From positions 339,269 to 403,268 of the forward strand of contig NZ_JBDQQR010000004.1 of NCBI RefSeq assembly GCF_039888675.1: a DNA stretch of 64,000 nucleotides, read 5' to 3'. Below, in pieces: positions 36,360-44,338 of the stretch. Every line of letters starts with the position of its first letter. Position 1 is the first letter of the stretch. The position numbers were made by a program, and so were the translations under genes. This stretch comes from Mesorhizobium sp. CAU 1732 (lineage in GTDB: Bacteria; Pseudomonadota; Alphaproteobacteria; Rhizobiales; Rhizobiaceae). The notes under the pieces are model-generated. The model was not told where the DNA came from, did not search any database, and saw only the letters and a list, made by a program, of their open reading frames with translations.

Positions 36360-36748
36360 TATTGTCTCGACGCCTGCCGCGCCAGAAGCTTGGACAGGCG
36401 CGCGAGCAATTCCTCGGGGATGAACGGCTTGACGAGATAGTCGTCCGCACCGCGCTCTAGAGCCGACACGATATCCTTTTCACCTTTGCGCGCGGTGAGC
36501 ATGATGACGGGGATGTGCGCCACGCCGGCGTCGCTCTTCATTCGCGAGAGCACTTCGAAACCGTCGAGGCGGGGCATCATCGCATCGAGCACGACCAAGG
36601 AGGGCTGCTCGCTCGCAACCTTGGAAAGAGCCTCATCGCCGTCCATGGCCGTGATCACGCCGAATCCCTTCGCCTTGAGGCGAAAACTCATCAGTTCAAT
36701 CAACAGCGGGTCGTCGTCACAAATCAGGATTCGGTGCTTGGGGTTCAT
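36359..36748 (-). CDS. Single-domain response regulator (receiver only)
   Basis: A 129-residue CheY-like receiver: acidic cluster ICDDDPLLIE (residues 9-18), phospho-acceptor Asp in LVVLDAMMPRLDGFE (about residue 56), conserved Thr in IMLTARKGE and Lys in DYLVKPFIPEE. No output domain follows. The start at 36748 lies inside the 3' end of the preceding gene (32-base overlap), and the stop is coupled to the barrel protein start. Together with the second receiver and hybrid kinase it suggests phosphorelay control of the export machinery rather than of transcription. Confidence 0.88.
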   Translation of the reverse strand: MNPKHRILICDDDPLLIELMSFRLKAKGFGVITAMDGDEALSKVASEQPSLVVLDAMMPRLDGFEVLSRMKSDAGVAHIPVIMLTARKGEKDIVSALERGADDYLVKPFIPEELLARLSKLLARQASRQ

Positions 36749-38381
36749 CGACTCTGGCCTCCGGCATTGGGATGCGCGGGCCCCCAAGACCGCGATCCGT
36801 TTCATCCAGCGCGTGGATCATAAGACCGTCGAAGGACGGCCACGCGGCAAGCAGACGCGAGAGTTCGGCTCGCGCAACCGCTAGTTTATCCACATTGTTC
36901 ATAAAGCTGATTCGCGCTGGATTGACACGCGTTTCACGTTGAAAGGCATATGCCAACGCAGCTCCTCGCGCCGCGACCGGTTCCGAAAACAGCGAAACGG
37001 TTGCCGTCCGGTCTCCCATTCTCAGCAGCACACTGCCCGTCTTGGCGCGAACGAAGGTCCGATGCACCTCAATGTCGAGCGGGCCGTTTTCGATGGCGAC
37101 CCTGACGGGAACGTCGTTGAGCGCTCCCCAGGCGAGCCATGGCTCGCTCAATGAAGTCACTTCGCCTATCTCCGTGCGGTATGCCATGACCGTGAGGTCG
37201 GAAATGGCGGGGCGCGCCGCGGCAATCGCTGCGGCACCAGCGTCAGCATCGAGCATCCAGAATGGGACGACAATGGACACCGGCTCGCCCCAAGCCGAGG
37301 AGAGTGCCTGGATCGCCTCTGCCCATCGGCTCCAGAAGCTTACGGGATCAAGCGCAAAATCAGCCAGAAGATACGGCTCGATATCGAACTGCAGGCCCGC
37401 AAGACGCCCAGCCGGGGGGCCTGCCAATTGATAGCGGCGGATTGCGGCGACGCGCCGCAACGCGTGGCTGAGCCCGTCGGCGGTGACCATTGCCGGATCG
37501 CCTTCGACCGCATGGACCGAAATACCGCGCCTGGCCAGGCGGCCCACAAGATCGGCGAGAGCAGTCCCGCCTGTTACCCCGCCATCGTCGATCTTCAGTT
37601 GCAGGAAGACGCGGTCGAGCCGCGCAGACACTGCCCATTCTTCAATCTGCACCGGCTGGGCCAGCCATGCCTTGGCATTCCAAAGCCATGTTCCGGTGCG
37701 CGAAGTCTGGCTGGTTGTCGGGCCGGGCTCCAAGCTGAGAGAATTCAGTCGGAAGCTGGCCTGGCCTGGCGGGCAGTTGACTACCAAGTCTCGAGGATCG
37801 TCCGCTGGGCTCGGAGGGATTTTCAGGCTGACGCCATCGGAGCCGGTCAGCGCCTGCGGTGGCGCAGGCGCATCGCCCCCTCCTTCGACAATTGACAGCC
37901 CAAGCGGCTCGCCCGAACCGGCGCCTGCGGCGACGAGCCTTAGGCGCGCCGCGCGCGGAAAATGAGAAGCGCCTGTTTTCAGGACGATACCGGCCGGCGC
38001 GATTCCTTCACCACAATGAATTGTCAAACCCACTTTAGACCGCATGATCTGGACCCGCTCCTCGCCGCCGAACAGCTGCGGTTCGAGTTGGTCGAGCAGG
38101 TTCGTGCCAAGAGGAAGCGGCGCCGTCGAGGTTTTATCTGACTTGTCATCCGGGACACTGACCGTCTGCGGCACGAAGCGGCCATCGATCTCAGTGCCTT
38201 GTATGGTGACGCGGGACGGTGAAGGCCCTCGGACAGCTACGGACCGGCTCCAAAGCGCGGATGGCTCGCCGTGCTTCATTTCGCCGGGTGCCTCAGCCGA
38301 GATGTTGGCGGCATGGCTCGGCACCATAGTGAGAGCGATGAGAAGGATTTGTAGTCCATATCTCCTGCTCATGCATCTCAT
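36717..38381 (-). CDS. Secreted protein with TIM-barrel hydrolase-like domain, exopolysaccharide operon
   Basis: A 554-residue protein with a signal peptide (YGLQILLIALTMVPSHAAN). Residues 30-230 look like a beta-sandwich (GLSIVEGGGDAPAPPQALTG; ASFRLNSLSLEPG). From about residue 240 the pattern GTWLWNAKAWLAQPVQIEEW, then ARRGISVHAVEGDPAMVTAD, GLQFDIEPYLLADFA and DLTVMAYRTEIGEVTSLSEP is that of a TIM barrel with an acidic pair at the strand-4 end (Asp-x-Glu). This suggests a glycan hydrolase or deacetylase-like enzyme in the periplasm, comparable in position to PgaB. No precise family is certain. ATG overlaps the receiver stop (ATGA); an alternative start is 38372. Confidence 0.7.
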   Translation of the reverse strand: MRCMSRRYGLQILLIALTMVPSHAANISAEAPGEMKHGEPSALWSRSVAVRGPSPSRVTIQGTEIDGRFVPQTVSVPDDKSDKTSTAPLPLGTNLLDQLEPQLFGGEERVQIMRSKVGLTIHCGEGIAPAGIVLKTGASHFPRAARLRLVAAGAGSGEPLGLSIVEGGGDAPAPPQALTGSDGVSLKIPPSPADDPRDLVVNCPPGQASFRLNSLSLEPGPTTSQTSRTGTWLWNAKAWLAQPVQIEEWAVSARLDRVFLQLKIDDGGVTGGTALADLVGRLARRGISVHAVEGDPAMVTADGLSHALRRVAAIRRYQLAGPPAGRLAGLQFDIEPYLLADFALDPVSFWSRWAEAIQALSSAWGEPVSIVVPFWMLDADAGAAAIAAARPAISDLTVMAYRTEIGEVTSLSEPWLAWGALNDVPVRVAIENGPLDIEVHRTFVRAKTGSVLLRMGDRTATVSLFSEPVAARGAALAYAFQRETRVNPARISFMNNVDKLAVARAELSRLLAAWPSFDGLMIHALDETDRGLGGPRIPMPEARVDEPQAPNPDL

Positions 38382-38764
38382 CGTTCAACGGGCCCGTCAA
38401 GATAGCGTCGCGCCTGCGCGGCGAGTTCCATCGGATCGAATGGTTTTGCAATGACCCCGATTGCGCCGAGCGAGAGGAAACGTTCGATCTCGTATGCTTG
38501 GGTCCTGGCGGTGATGAACACGATTGGAATAGCCGTCGTCTGCCTGGCTGCTTTCAATTGCGCCAAGGTTTCCGGACCGTCCATCCCCGGCATCATGACG
38601 TCGAGCAGAATGAGATGGGGCAGCCAGGCAGCAGCGACGGCAAGCGCCTCCTTGCCCGACGCGCATGTCCGGACGTCGAGAGCGGGATCGAGTGTAAGCG
38701 ACATCGCGGCTACCTCACGTATATCCGCCTCGTCGTCGACGTAGAGCACGCGCAAGGTCGCCAT
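38378..38764 (-). CDS. Single-domain response regulator
   Basis: A 128-residue receiver with LRVLYVDDEADIREVAAMSL (Asp10, Asp11), the acceptor Asp in LILLDVMMPGMDGPE, Thr in VFITARTQ and Lys in GVIAKPFDPMELA. It lies 4 bases after the hybrid histidine kinase and overlaps the next gene by 4, so it is produced together with its probable phosphodonor. No DNA-binding domain is present. Confidence 0.9.
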   Translation of the reverse strand: MATLRVLYVDDEADIREVAAMSLTLDPALDVRTCASGKEALAVAAAWLPHLILLDVMMPGMDGPETLAQLKAARQTTAIPIVFITARTQAYEIERFLSLGAIGVIAKPFDPMELAAQARRYLDGPVER

Positions 38765-38768
38765 TGGT

Positions 38769-41234
38769 CTATCCTTTCTGTTCCGGCGCTGCGACGAACT
38801 TGCCAGCTCGCGCCGAGGTTAGTTTCCGAACCAGTTCGGCGATAGCGATCTCTGATGTCTTTGTTTTCGTCAGAGCCAGTTCGACCTGCGCCGCCAGATG
38901 TTCGTCGATTTCGGACGCAGAAAAAATGACAACTACAGTGTCGCTCGGTATGGCGCTAAGTAGCTCGGCCCCTGACCCATCCGGCAGAGTCAGATCCAGT
39001 ATCACGAGGTCGAAATGCTTCTGCTGCAGCTCGAACCGGGCCTCCTGCACGTTGCGCGCGGATGTGATTGCGATAGCGTTACCCAGACCGGCCGACATGA
39101 CCGCAAGAACGCCCTCATCGTCCTCGACATGGAGAACGGTCGGCATACGTCTGAATGATCCCTCGGTGGATTTCTCGACCGCGGCGCGCAGCCGATCCAT
39201 GTCGATCGGCTTTTCCAGCCAATCGACGATGCCAAGGGCAGAACCGTTTAGGGATTTGCGAGCCTCGTCAATGAAGGCGGAGATGATGATGACGGGCAGG
39301 TCCAGGCCCTTGGCGGTGTTTCGCAGGTGATCGTAAAGTGTGAGGCCTGACCGGCCTGCGAGTTTCATGTCTAGGGTCATGGCGACATAGCGATTGCTCG
39401 CCAGTAGATTTTTGGCCGTTTCTATATCGGGCGCGATGTCGCTTTGCAGTCCGTCCTGCGCAAGTGCGACCGCGATGATATCGGCAATGTCACTTTCGTC
39501 CTCGACAACAAGCACGCGGCGCGGCGCGCTCTGGCCATCCGTCGAAACCGTGTCGCGGGACACTGAACGACGGTCGCTGGCTTCCGGGAGGTCTACATGG
39601 AAAGATGTTCCTGCTTCCGGCCCTGTCTCAAATGACACGAGGCCGCCCAACCGCTCGACAATAGCCTTCACGATGCTCAGGCCTAGCCCCGTGCCACCTT
39701 TTTGCCGCGAGTCGGACGAGTCCGCTTGCTCGAATTTGCCAAAGATCCTCGACTGGAACGCAAGGGGGATACCAGGGCCTTGATCGACCACGGACACGCG
39801 GATCATGTTTTCCTGTCGCGTCAGGCGCACCTCCACTCGACCGTCCTGTGGCGAGTATTTGATCGCATTCGACAGCAGGTTGAGCATCACCTGGTGCAGC
39901 CTGTCTGGATCAACTGCAGCCAATGCACCAGGCGCCTGGTCGTCCAGAATGATGGAGACGTTGCGGTCGGCGAGGTAGTTTCCGCTGCTTTCGATCGCCT
40001 GCTCGACGAGCAGCCGGAGAGCCATCGGCCGAGGATCGAAAGGCATCCGTCCGGATTCGATCTTCTCGATGTCCAGAATGTCGTTGATGAGCCTGACAAG
40101 GCGCTCGCTGTTGGAGTGGGCTATTTTGATCAGCCCGGCAACCTTCTGCGGAATCTCGCCAGCTGCTCCTGCCGCGACAAGTCCCAGCGAGCCGCGGATT
40201 GACGTAAGCGGCGTCCTGAGTTCATGGCTCACCGTCGAGATGAAGTCGTTCTTCATCTGCTCGCTACGTTTCCGCTCCGTGATATCGAAGAGCGACCCGT
40301 CCCAAACCAATTCACCACGGACATCGATCCGCGGCTCAGCCGCCGCGCGCATCCATACCTTCTCCCCGTTCGGCTTGGTGAATTCGGCCTCCAGCGACCA
40401 GGCCTGGCGGGTTTCGGCCGAGCGTATGAGGTGGCGTTCGACCTCGGCCAGTGCCTCACGAGAAATCATGCGCGAGATGGTCCCAGGCTTGTCGACGATG
40501 TCCTCAGCCGGGACGCCCAGGACACGTTCCGCGCCGCCGGATACATAGGAAAAGCGCCCGACCCCATCGGGCCCGATAAAAAGCTGGAAGAGGACGCCCG
40601 GCGCATTGCTGGCGATGGCCTGCAGCCGGGCCTGACTTTCGGAATAAGCCGACACCGCCCAGCGGCGCTGCTGATCGTTGATGATCAGGAAGCCGAGGAG
40701 GAGAACGCCTATGAAATTTGTGGGCACAGTCAACGCGATGAGGTTTTGGAACACCTCATTGCCTGAAGCGTCACCGAGGCCCAGCAAGGCAAGTGGAGGA
40801 AGCACTGCGGCCATCGTTGCGAGAACAAGCACGTGTTTCGGTGCAAGGTGCGCGTGCCCTCGAGCGTGTAGCCAAACCCACATTGCCGAAGAGAAGGCGG
40901 CCACCAGCCAAATGCCAGCAAGCGCGGGAGCTAAGCCCGCGCCACCCAGACTCATCCGCATGCCGGAAAGCGTGGCGGCCGTAATGATGGCACTCACAGG
41001 TCCGCCAATCGTTCCTGAGAACGCCATCACGACATTGCGCCCATCTGCAAAAAAGCCTGGCGCGAACTCGACGGGCGAGACCATGCTGATCAATCCGGTC
41101 GCGCCGAAGACCATACCGACGACGATGCTCTTGATCCAAAACGAACGATCTAGACGACCACCGAGAAAGGCGAGGAAAAGCGCGGCGAGAATAACGACCG
41201 CCCCGCTTTCAATCATATTGATGACTGACATCAT
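38769..41234 (-). CDS. Hybrid sensor histidine kinase with LytS-like membrane domain, PAS and two receivers
   Basis: An 821-residue kinase. The first 190 residues hold about six membrane helices with a segment (GMVFGATGLISMVSPVEFAP) resembling the 5TMR/LytS sensor. A PAS domain follows (NAPGVLFQLFIGPDGVGRFS), then HisKA with STVSHELRTPLTSIRGSLGL (His337), HATPase with NLLSNAIKYSPQ and KGGTGLGLSIVKAIVERLGG, and two receivers: RRVLVVEDESDIADIIAVAL and TVLHVEDDEGVLAV. The second receiver has an altered acceptor region (LVILDLTLPDGSG) that is still canonical. ATG at 41234 is favoured over a GTG at 41336 because the intervening 34 residues look unstructured. It heads the polysaccharide operon. Confidence 0.88.
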   Translation of the reverse strand: MMSVINMIESGAVVILAALFLAFLGGRLDRSFWIKSIVVGMVFGATGLISMVSPVEFAPGFFADGRNVVMAFSGTIGGPVSAIITAATLSGMRMSLGGAGLAPALAGIWLVAAFSSAMWVWLHARGHAHLAPKHVLVLATMAAVLPPLALLGLGDASGNEVFQNLIALTVPTNFIGVLLLGFLIINDQQRRWAVSAYSESQARLQAIASNAPGVLFQLFIGPDGVGRFSYVSGGAERVLGVPAEDIVDKPGTISRMISREALAEVERHLIRSAETRQAWSLEAEFTKPNGEKVWMRAAAEPRIDVRGELVWDGSLFDITERKRSEQMKNDFISTVSHELRTPLTSIRGSLGLVAAGAAGEIPQKVAGLIKIAHSNSERLVRLINDILDIEKIESGRMPFDPRPMALRLLVEQAIESSGNYLADRNVSIILDDQAPGALAAVDPDRLHQVMLNLLSNAIKYSPQDGRVEVRLTRQENMIRVSVVDQGPGIPLAFQSRIFGKFEQADSSDSRQKGGTGLGLSIVKAIVERLGGLVSFETGPEAGTSFHVDLPEASDRRSVSRDTVSTDGQSAPRRVLVVEDESDIADIIAVALAQDGLQSDIAPDIETAKNLLASNRYVAMTLDMKLAGRSGLTLYDHLRNTAKGLDLPVIIISAFIDEARKSLNGSALGIVDWLEKPIDMDRLRAAVEKSTEGSFRRMPTVLHVEDDEGVLAVMSAGLGNAIAITSARNVQEARFELQQKHFDLVILDLTLPDGSGAELLSAIPSDTVVVIFSASEIDEHLAAQVELALTKTKTSEIAIAELVRKLTSARAGKFVAAPEQKG

Positions 41235-41345
41235 TCCGTCGTCCGTGACAGTTGGAGCAGCGCTTGACGGTACCGTATGTGTGATCGAGTTAACGGTTAA
41301 ATAAGGATTTGGCACCTCGGTTGATGATTTCGGCACCGGAAACCG

Positions 41346-41444
41346 TTAGTCTGCGGTCGTCCCAAAGATGCCTTGCTTCTTTCTACATTCAAACAAATAC
41401 CACGACGCGACAACGATAAGCGCCGCACTCAAGGCAATTGTCAT
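41346..41444 (-). CDS. 32-residue single-pass membrane peptide
   Basis: The peptide starts MTIALSAALIVVASWYLFEC and ends with a basic RKKQ stretch, giving one membrane helix with a positive inside flank. Its ATG overlaps the TGA of the tiny lipoprotein gene upstream (ATGA), a typical sign of real coupled genes. It lies 112 bases before the hybrid kinase start and may be in the same transcript. Function unknown. Confidence 0.45.
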   Translation of the reverse strand: MTIALSAALIVVASWYLFECRKKQGIFGTTAD

Positions 41445-41563
41445 GAATACTTAGTGCGGGCTGGGCATAAGCCAAAACGTTGGTCTCGGTCCTCGGCCGT
41501 GACCGTGCTCGAGCAGCCTGCGAGAAGCAAACCGACGACATGAGCGACCGGTGTTGGTCTCAT
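41441..41563 (-). CDS. 40-residue predicted lipoprotein
   Basis: The peptide begins MRPTPVAHVVGLLLAGCSST, with a lipobox LLAGC at Cys17, and has a short mature part rich in charged residues containing one more Cys. It would be an outer- or inner-membrane lipopeptide of about 24 residues. The ribosome site is weak. The four-base overlap with the following membrane peptide supports it. A strong hairpin upstream (41810-41837) separates it from the preceding DNA. Confidence 0.45.
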   Translation of the reverse strand: MRPTPVAHVVGLLLAGCSSTVTAEDRDQRFGLCPARTKYS

Positions 41564-41809
41564 TGTGATGTTCTTTGTTCGCAACATGTAGTGGGTTGTC
41601 GACGACTATCGCTTCTTCCGAAATCTGAATTGGCGGATTAGATGCTGCGATGGAGCCGGGCTCAGCCTTGGACTCGTTGTCCACACTGCGGGAGTTGGTG
41701 GTCGCGTTGTTTGACCTTGGCCCCCCAGTGCGGATTGCTTCGATACCATTGTTGGCGGTAATCCACGCTGCAACGCAATCCGCGCTGACTGGGGTTCGGT
41801 TACGAAAAC

Positions 41810-41837
41810 GAGAACGGCGGACTGCCCCGCCGTTCTC
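41810..41837. terminator. Strong bidirectional hairpin terminator
   Basis: GAGAACGGCGG and CCGCCGTTCTC pair perfectly around ACTGCC. On the plus strand CGATTTTATT follows; on the minus strand the T-rich GTTTTCG follows. This is a good intrinsic terminator for either direction. The surrounding 41564-41941 stretch holds no convincing gene. Confidence 0.7.
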
Positions 41838-41942
41838 CGATTTTATTGCTCGCGAAAGAAGATCGTCCCGCCTCGGTTCAACTCGTTCTCGTTGACGCAC
41901 TCAGCATCGCCTCGAAACCCGTATCGTCCGAGTAGTCGATCA

Positions 41943-41964
41943 TGTCGCTAAAGCTTTAGCGACA
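41943..41964. promoter_or_regulatory. Perfect 22-base palindrome at the SDR remnant stop codon
   Basis: TGTCGCTAAAG is followed immediately by CTTTAGCGACA, its exact reverse complement. The stop codon of the SDR remnant (41948-41950) lies inside it. A gapless palindrome of this length is typical of a dimeric repressor operator (TetR type) or a cruciform; no T-run makes it a plain terminator. Confidence 0.55.
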
Positions 41965-42371
41965 AAAGCCCCTCGCTTCCGAAAGCCCTATAAACTGCTG
42001 CCGTTGACTCAGCGAGAGTAGCGTTCATGGCCTGCACCGGTTCTGCCATCCCCACAAAGTCCACGACGGTTCGCACCGGACGCTGGCCCGCCAGTAAATC
42101 GACCAGAATTCGAATAGCATTGGCAACTTTGGCGGGATCCTGCTCAGGTTTTGTATCGAGCATGGCGTCTATGGCTTTCAATGTTTGTTCGGGTGCTTCG
42201 GCAAATGCGCCATATCCAGCCAGAGCCACGGTGTCGGCAGGACGAACAAGGTGATCGAGCCAAGTCGTTTTGAAACCACTTGGCTCAACCAGCACCACAT
42301 CCACGCCGAATTGCGAGAGCTCTGCTCGGTAAGTGTCGCTCATCGTCTCCAAGGCAAACTTCGTGGCGCTG
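41948..42371 (-). pseudogene. C-terminal half of a short-chain dehydrogenase/reductase gene
   Basis: The frame contains the SDR active-site motif YSATKFALETMSDTYRAELS, then FGVDVVLVEPSGFKTTWLDH, and runs to a proper stop. Everything before the catalytic Tyr (NAD-binding Rossmann half, catalytic Ser) is missing: just upstream the DNA on the opposite strand encodes the end of a conjugative coupling protein. The join is at 42369-42375. The remnant could not bind cofactor. Confidence 0.75.
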
Positions 42372-42899
42372 TATCGCCAGGGCGGCATCAACTTCCTCGG
42401 TGTGTTCCAGAACGCTGCCGCACAGATCGAAAACCGATACGGGAAAGAGACCGCGCGCATCTGGAAGAAGGCCGTCGTACACACGATTTATCGCGGTCTG
42501 CCCGATACCGACACACTGCGAGATATCGAGCATCGCTCTGGCCGCACGTCCGTCATGGTGCGCGGCTTCAACGTCAACATGAATCAGGTGAACGGCTCCG
42601 GCGATAGCCTGGCCGAACAATCCCGCCCCCTGCTCCAGGTCGAAGACATTCGCCGCGCAACTGGCGGCGACAAGGGCCTGCTCGACTCCCGCGATCACGG
42701 CTTCTTCACGCTCGATATGCCGAACTATTGGGAGCGGCCCGAACTCTCGGGGTGCCTGCGCGATGTGCGCGACAAGCTGGACAGATACGCTTGGCTCGAC
42801 AATGTTAATCCGGCCCTGTTCGCTCCGCCCCTCAAGAATGCCGATGCCGACATGGAGGCCATCCTCACTCGATTGCGCGGTGAATCAGAAGACGCTTGA
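42369..42899 (+). pseudogene. 3' fragment of a TraG/VirD4-type conjugative coupling protein gene
   Basis: The frame reads YRQGGINFLGVFQNAAAQIE, HRSGRTSVMVRGFNVNMNQ, LLQVEDIRRATGGDKGLLDS, DHGFFTLDMPNYWERPELSG and ends ADMEAILTRLRGESEDA. This is the C-terminal part of the coupling ATPases of integrative conjugative elements. The Walker motifs and membrane region are absent because the gene starts abruptly at the SDR junction. It is a trace of a conjugative element once present here. Confidence 0.6.
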
Positions 42900-43167
42900 G
42901 TTATAGAAGTGGTTTCTATGCCTCATAAGGTGGGTTTAGCCTGCGCTGAACTCCTGCCCTTCGGCGAGAATGGGGGTGGCGTGGGCAAGGATCAACGCGG
43001 CGGGCGCACAAGCCGAAGCGCGGAGCCTGGGAACCATGCCCTTTTCCGCGCCGGGGGCGAAGCCCAGCCTTCTTGCGCCAGGGATCGAAGCCGCAAGGTC
43101 GAGACTTTTAGGCTCGGTTTACGAGAGCCTGACCGTTTTAGCCGATGCGCAAAATACCGCCAATTTT
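42900..43167. other. Intergenic stretch after the coupling-protein fragment
   Basis: Between the coupling-protein fragment and the repeat array nothing convincing was found. Two short overlapping frames (from 42909 and 42970) lack ribosome sites and family likeness. The DNA may be further decayed conjugative-element sequence. Confidence 0.35.
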
Positions 43168-43246
43168 GGGTATTTATGGGTATCTTTGCGGGCATCCCTA
43201 GCTAATCGTTGCTGATATGGGTATTTTCGGGTATATTTTTGGGTAT
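43168..43246 (+). repeat. Phased GGGTAT repeat array in front of the Fic gene
   Basis: GGGTAT occurs at 43168-43173, 43178-43183, 43219-43224, 43229-43234 and 43241-43246, with a GGGCAT at 43190-43195. Spacings of 10, 12, 29, 10 and 12 put the copies on one face of the helix in two clusters. The second cluster overlaps the promoter and start codon. This looks like an operator array for a regulator, perhaps the winged helix at the C terminus of the Fic protein itself. Confidence 0.65.
43209..43237 (+). promoter_or_regulatory. Sigma70-type promoter of the Fic gene
   Basis: TTGCTG (43209-43214), a 17-base spacer and TATATT (43232-43237) form a near-consensus promoter. Transcription would begin about 43243-43245, at the ATG itself, so the mRNA should be leaderless; this agrees with the absence of a ribosome site. 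Confidence 0.65.
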
Positions 43247-44297
43247 GGCACTCAAGATCGATTCCCTGCAACTCACCAATGAAATCCTCGCTCTCGTCTC
43301 AGAGATCGACGAATTCAAAGGGGCGTGGCGCGCCCTTGGAACGCTGGCACCGGAGCGGCTATCGGCTCTGCGCCGCGTCGCCACGATTGAAAGCATCGGT
43401 TCATCCACCCGCATTGAAGGCGGCAAGCTTACTGACGCCGAAGTGGAGCGACTGCTCTCTAATCTCGACATCAAAACTTTCGACTCTCGTGATGAGCAGG
43501 AAGTCGCGGGATATGCGCAGGTCATGGAAACCATTTTTGCGCATTTCGGCGCGATCGACCTCACCGAGAACCACATTACGCAACTCCACCGTGACCTTCT
43601 CGCTTTTAGCGATAAGGACGAGCGTCATCGTGGCGCATATAAGACGCTCGCCAATCATGTGAGCGCGTTTGATCCTGACGGAAAGGAAATCGGCGTTATC
43701 TTCGAAACGGCAACGCCTTTCGATACCCCCGGTAGGATGCAAGAGCTGATCGATTGGACCCGCAACGCGTTAAATGAGCAAAGCCTCCATCCTTTGCTCG
43801 TCGCCGCAATCTTCACAGTGGTGTTTCTGGAGATCCACCCATTCCAGGACGGCAACGGAAGGCTGTCGCGTGCCCTGACGACGCTCCTGCTGATGCGCAG
43901 CGGCTACGCCTATGTGCCCTACTCCTCGCTCGAAAGTGTGATTGAGAACAGCAAAGAGGGCTATTATCTGGCGCTGCGTCAAACCCAGAGAACAATTCGA
44001 AGCTCGAAGCCAAACTGGCAACCGTGGGTCGTCTATTTCCTGCGCGCATTGCAGCAGCAAAAACGCCGCCTGGAGAAGAAGATCGAACGGGAGCGGTTTG
44101 TCCTAGGCTCGCTGCCCGAACTCTCGCTCCAGATCATCGATGCGGTCAAAGAACGTGGGCGCATCACGATTGCGGAAATCGTCAACCTAACCGGTGCGAA
44201 CCGAAACACGGTCAAAAAGCACCTGGCGAAGCTCGTCGAAGCAAACCAGCTGACCCAGCATGGAGCGGGTAAGGGAACGTGGTATGGTAGACGTTAA
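43245..44297 (+). CDS. Fic-family protein with C-terminal winged helix
   Basis: A 350-residue Fic protein: inhibitory helix SIGSSTRIEGGK (about residues 50-60), the (S/T)xxxE(G/N) motif of class II, active site HPFQDGNGRLSR (His198), and a C-terminal winged helix-turn-helix (RITIAEIVNLTGANRNTVKK, about 305-325). Such proteins AMPylate targets and can regulate their own genes. ATG at 43245 coincides with the predicted transcript start. The next gene is a broken nuclease-like frame 41 bases downstream, probably the former operon partner. Confidence 0.9.
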   Translation: MALKIDSLQLTNEILALVSEIDEFKGAWRALGTLAPERLSALRRVATIESIGSSTRIEGGKLTDAEVERLLSNLDIKTFDSRDEQEVAGYAQVMETIFAHFGAIDLTENHITQLHRDLLAFSDKDERHRGAYKTLANHVSAFDPDGKEIGVIFETATPFDTPGRMQELIDWTRNALNEQSLHPLLVAAIFTVVFLEIHPFQDGNGRLSRALTTLLLMRSGYAYVPYSSLESVIENSKEGYYLALRQTQRTIRSSKPNWQPWVVYFLRALQQQKRRLEKKIERERFVLGSLPELSLQIIDAVKERGRITIAEIVNLTGANRNTVKKHLAKLVEANQLTQHGAGKGTWYGRR

Positions 44298-44338
44298 CAA
44301 CAAAACTAAAATATGTAATTCAGCGCAAGAAACGCACC

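Noticed and set aside
41650..41895. 81-codon plus-strand frame and 149-codon minus-strand frame (41451-41900) in the gap before the SDR remnant
   Set aside because: Neither has a ribosome site or family likeness; both run through a strong terminator hairpin, which genes rarely do.
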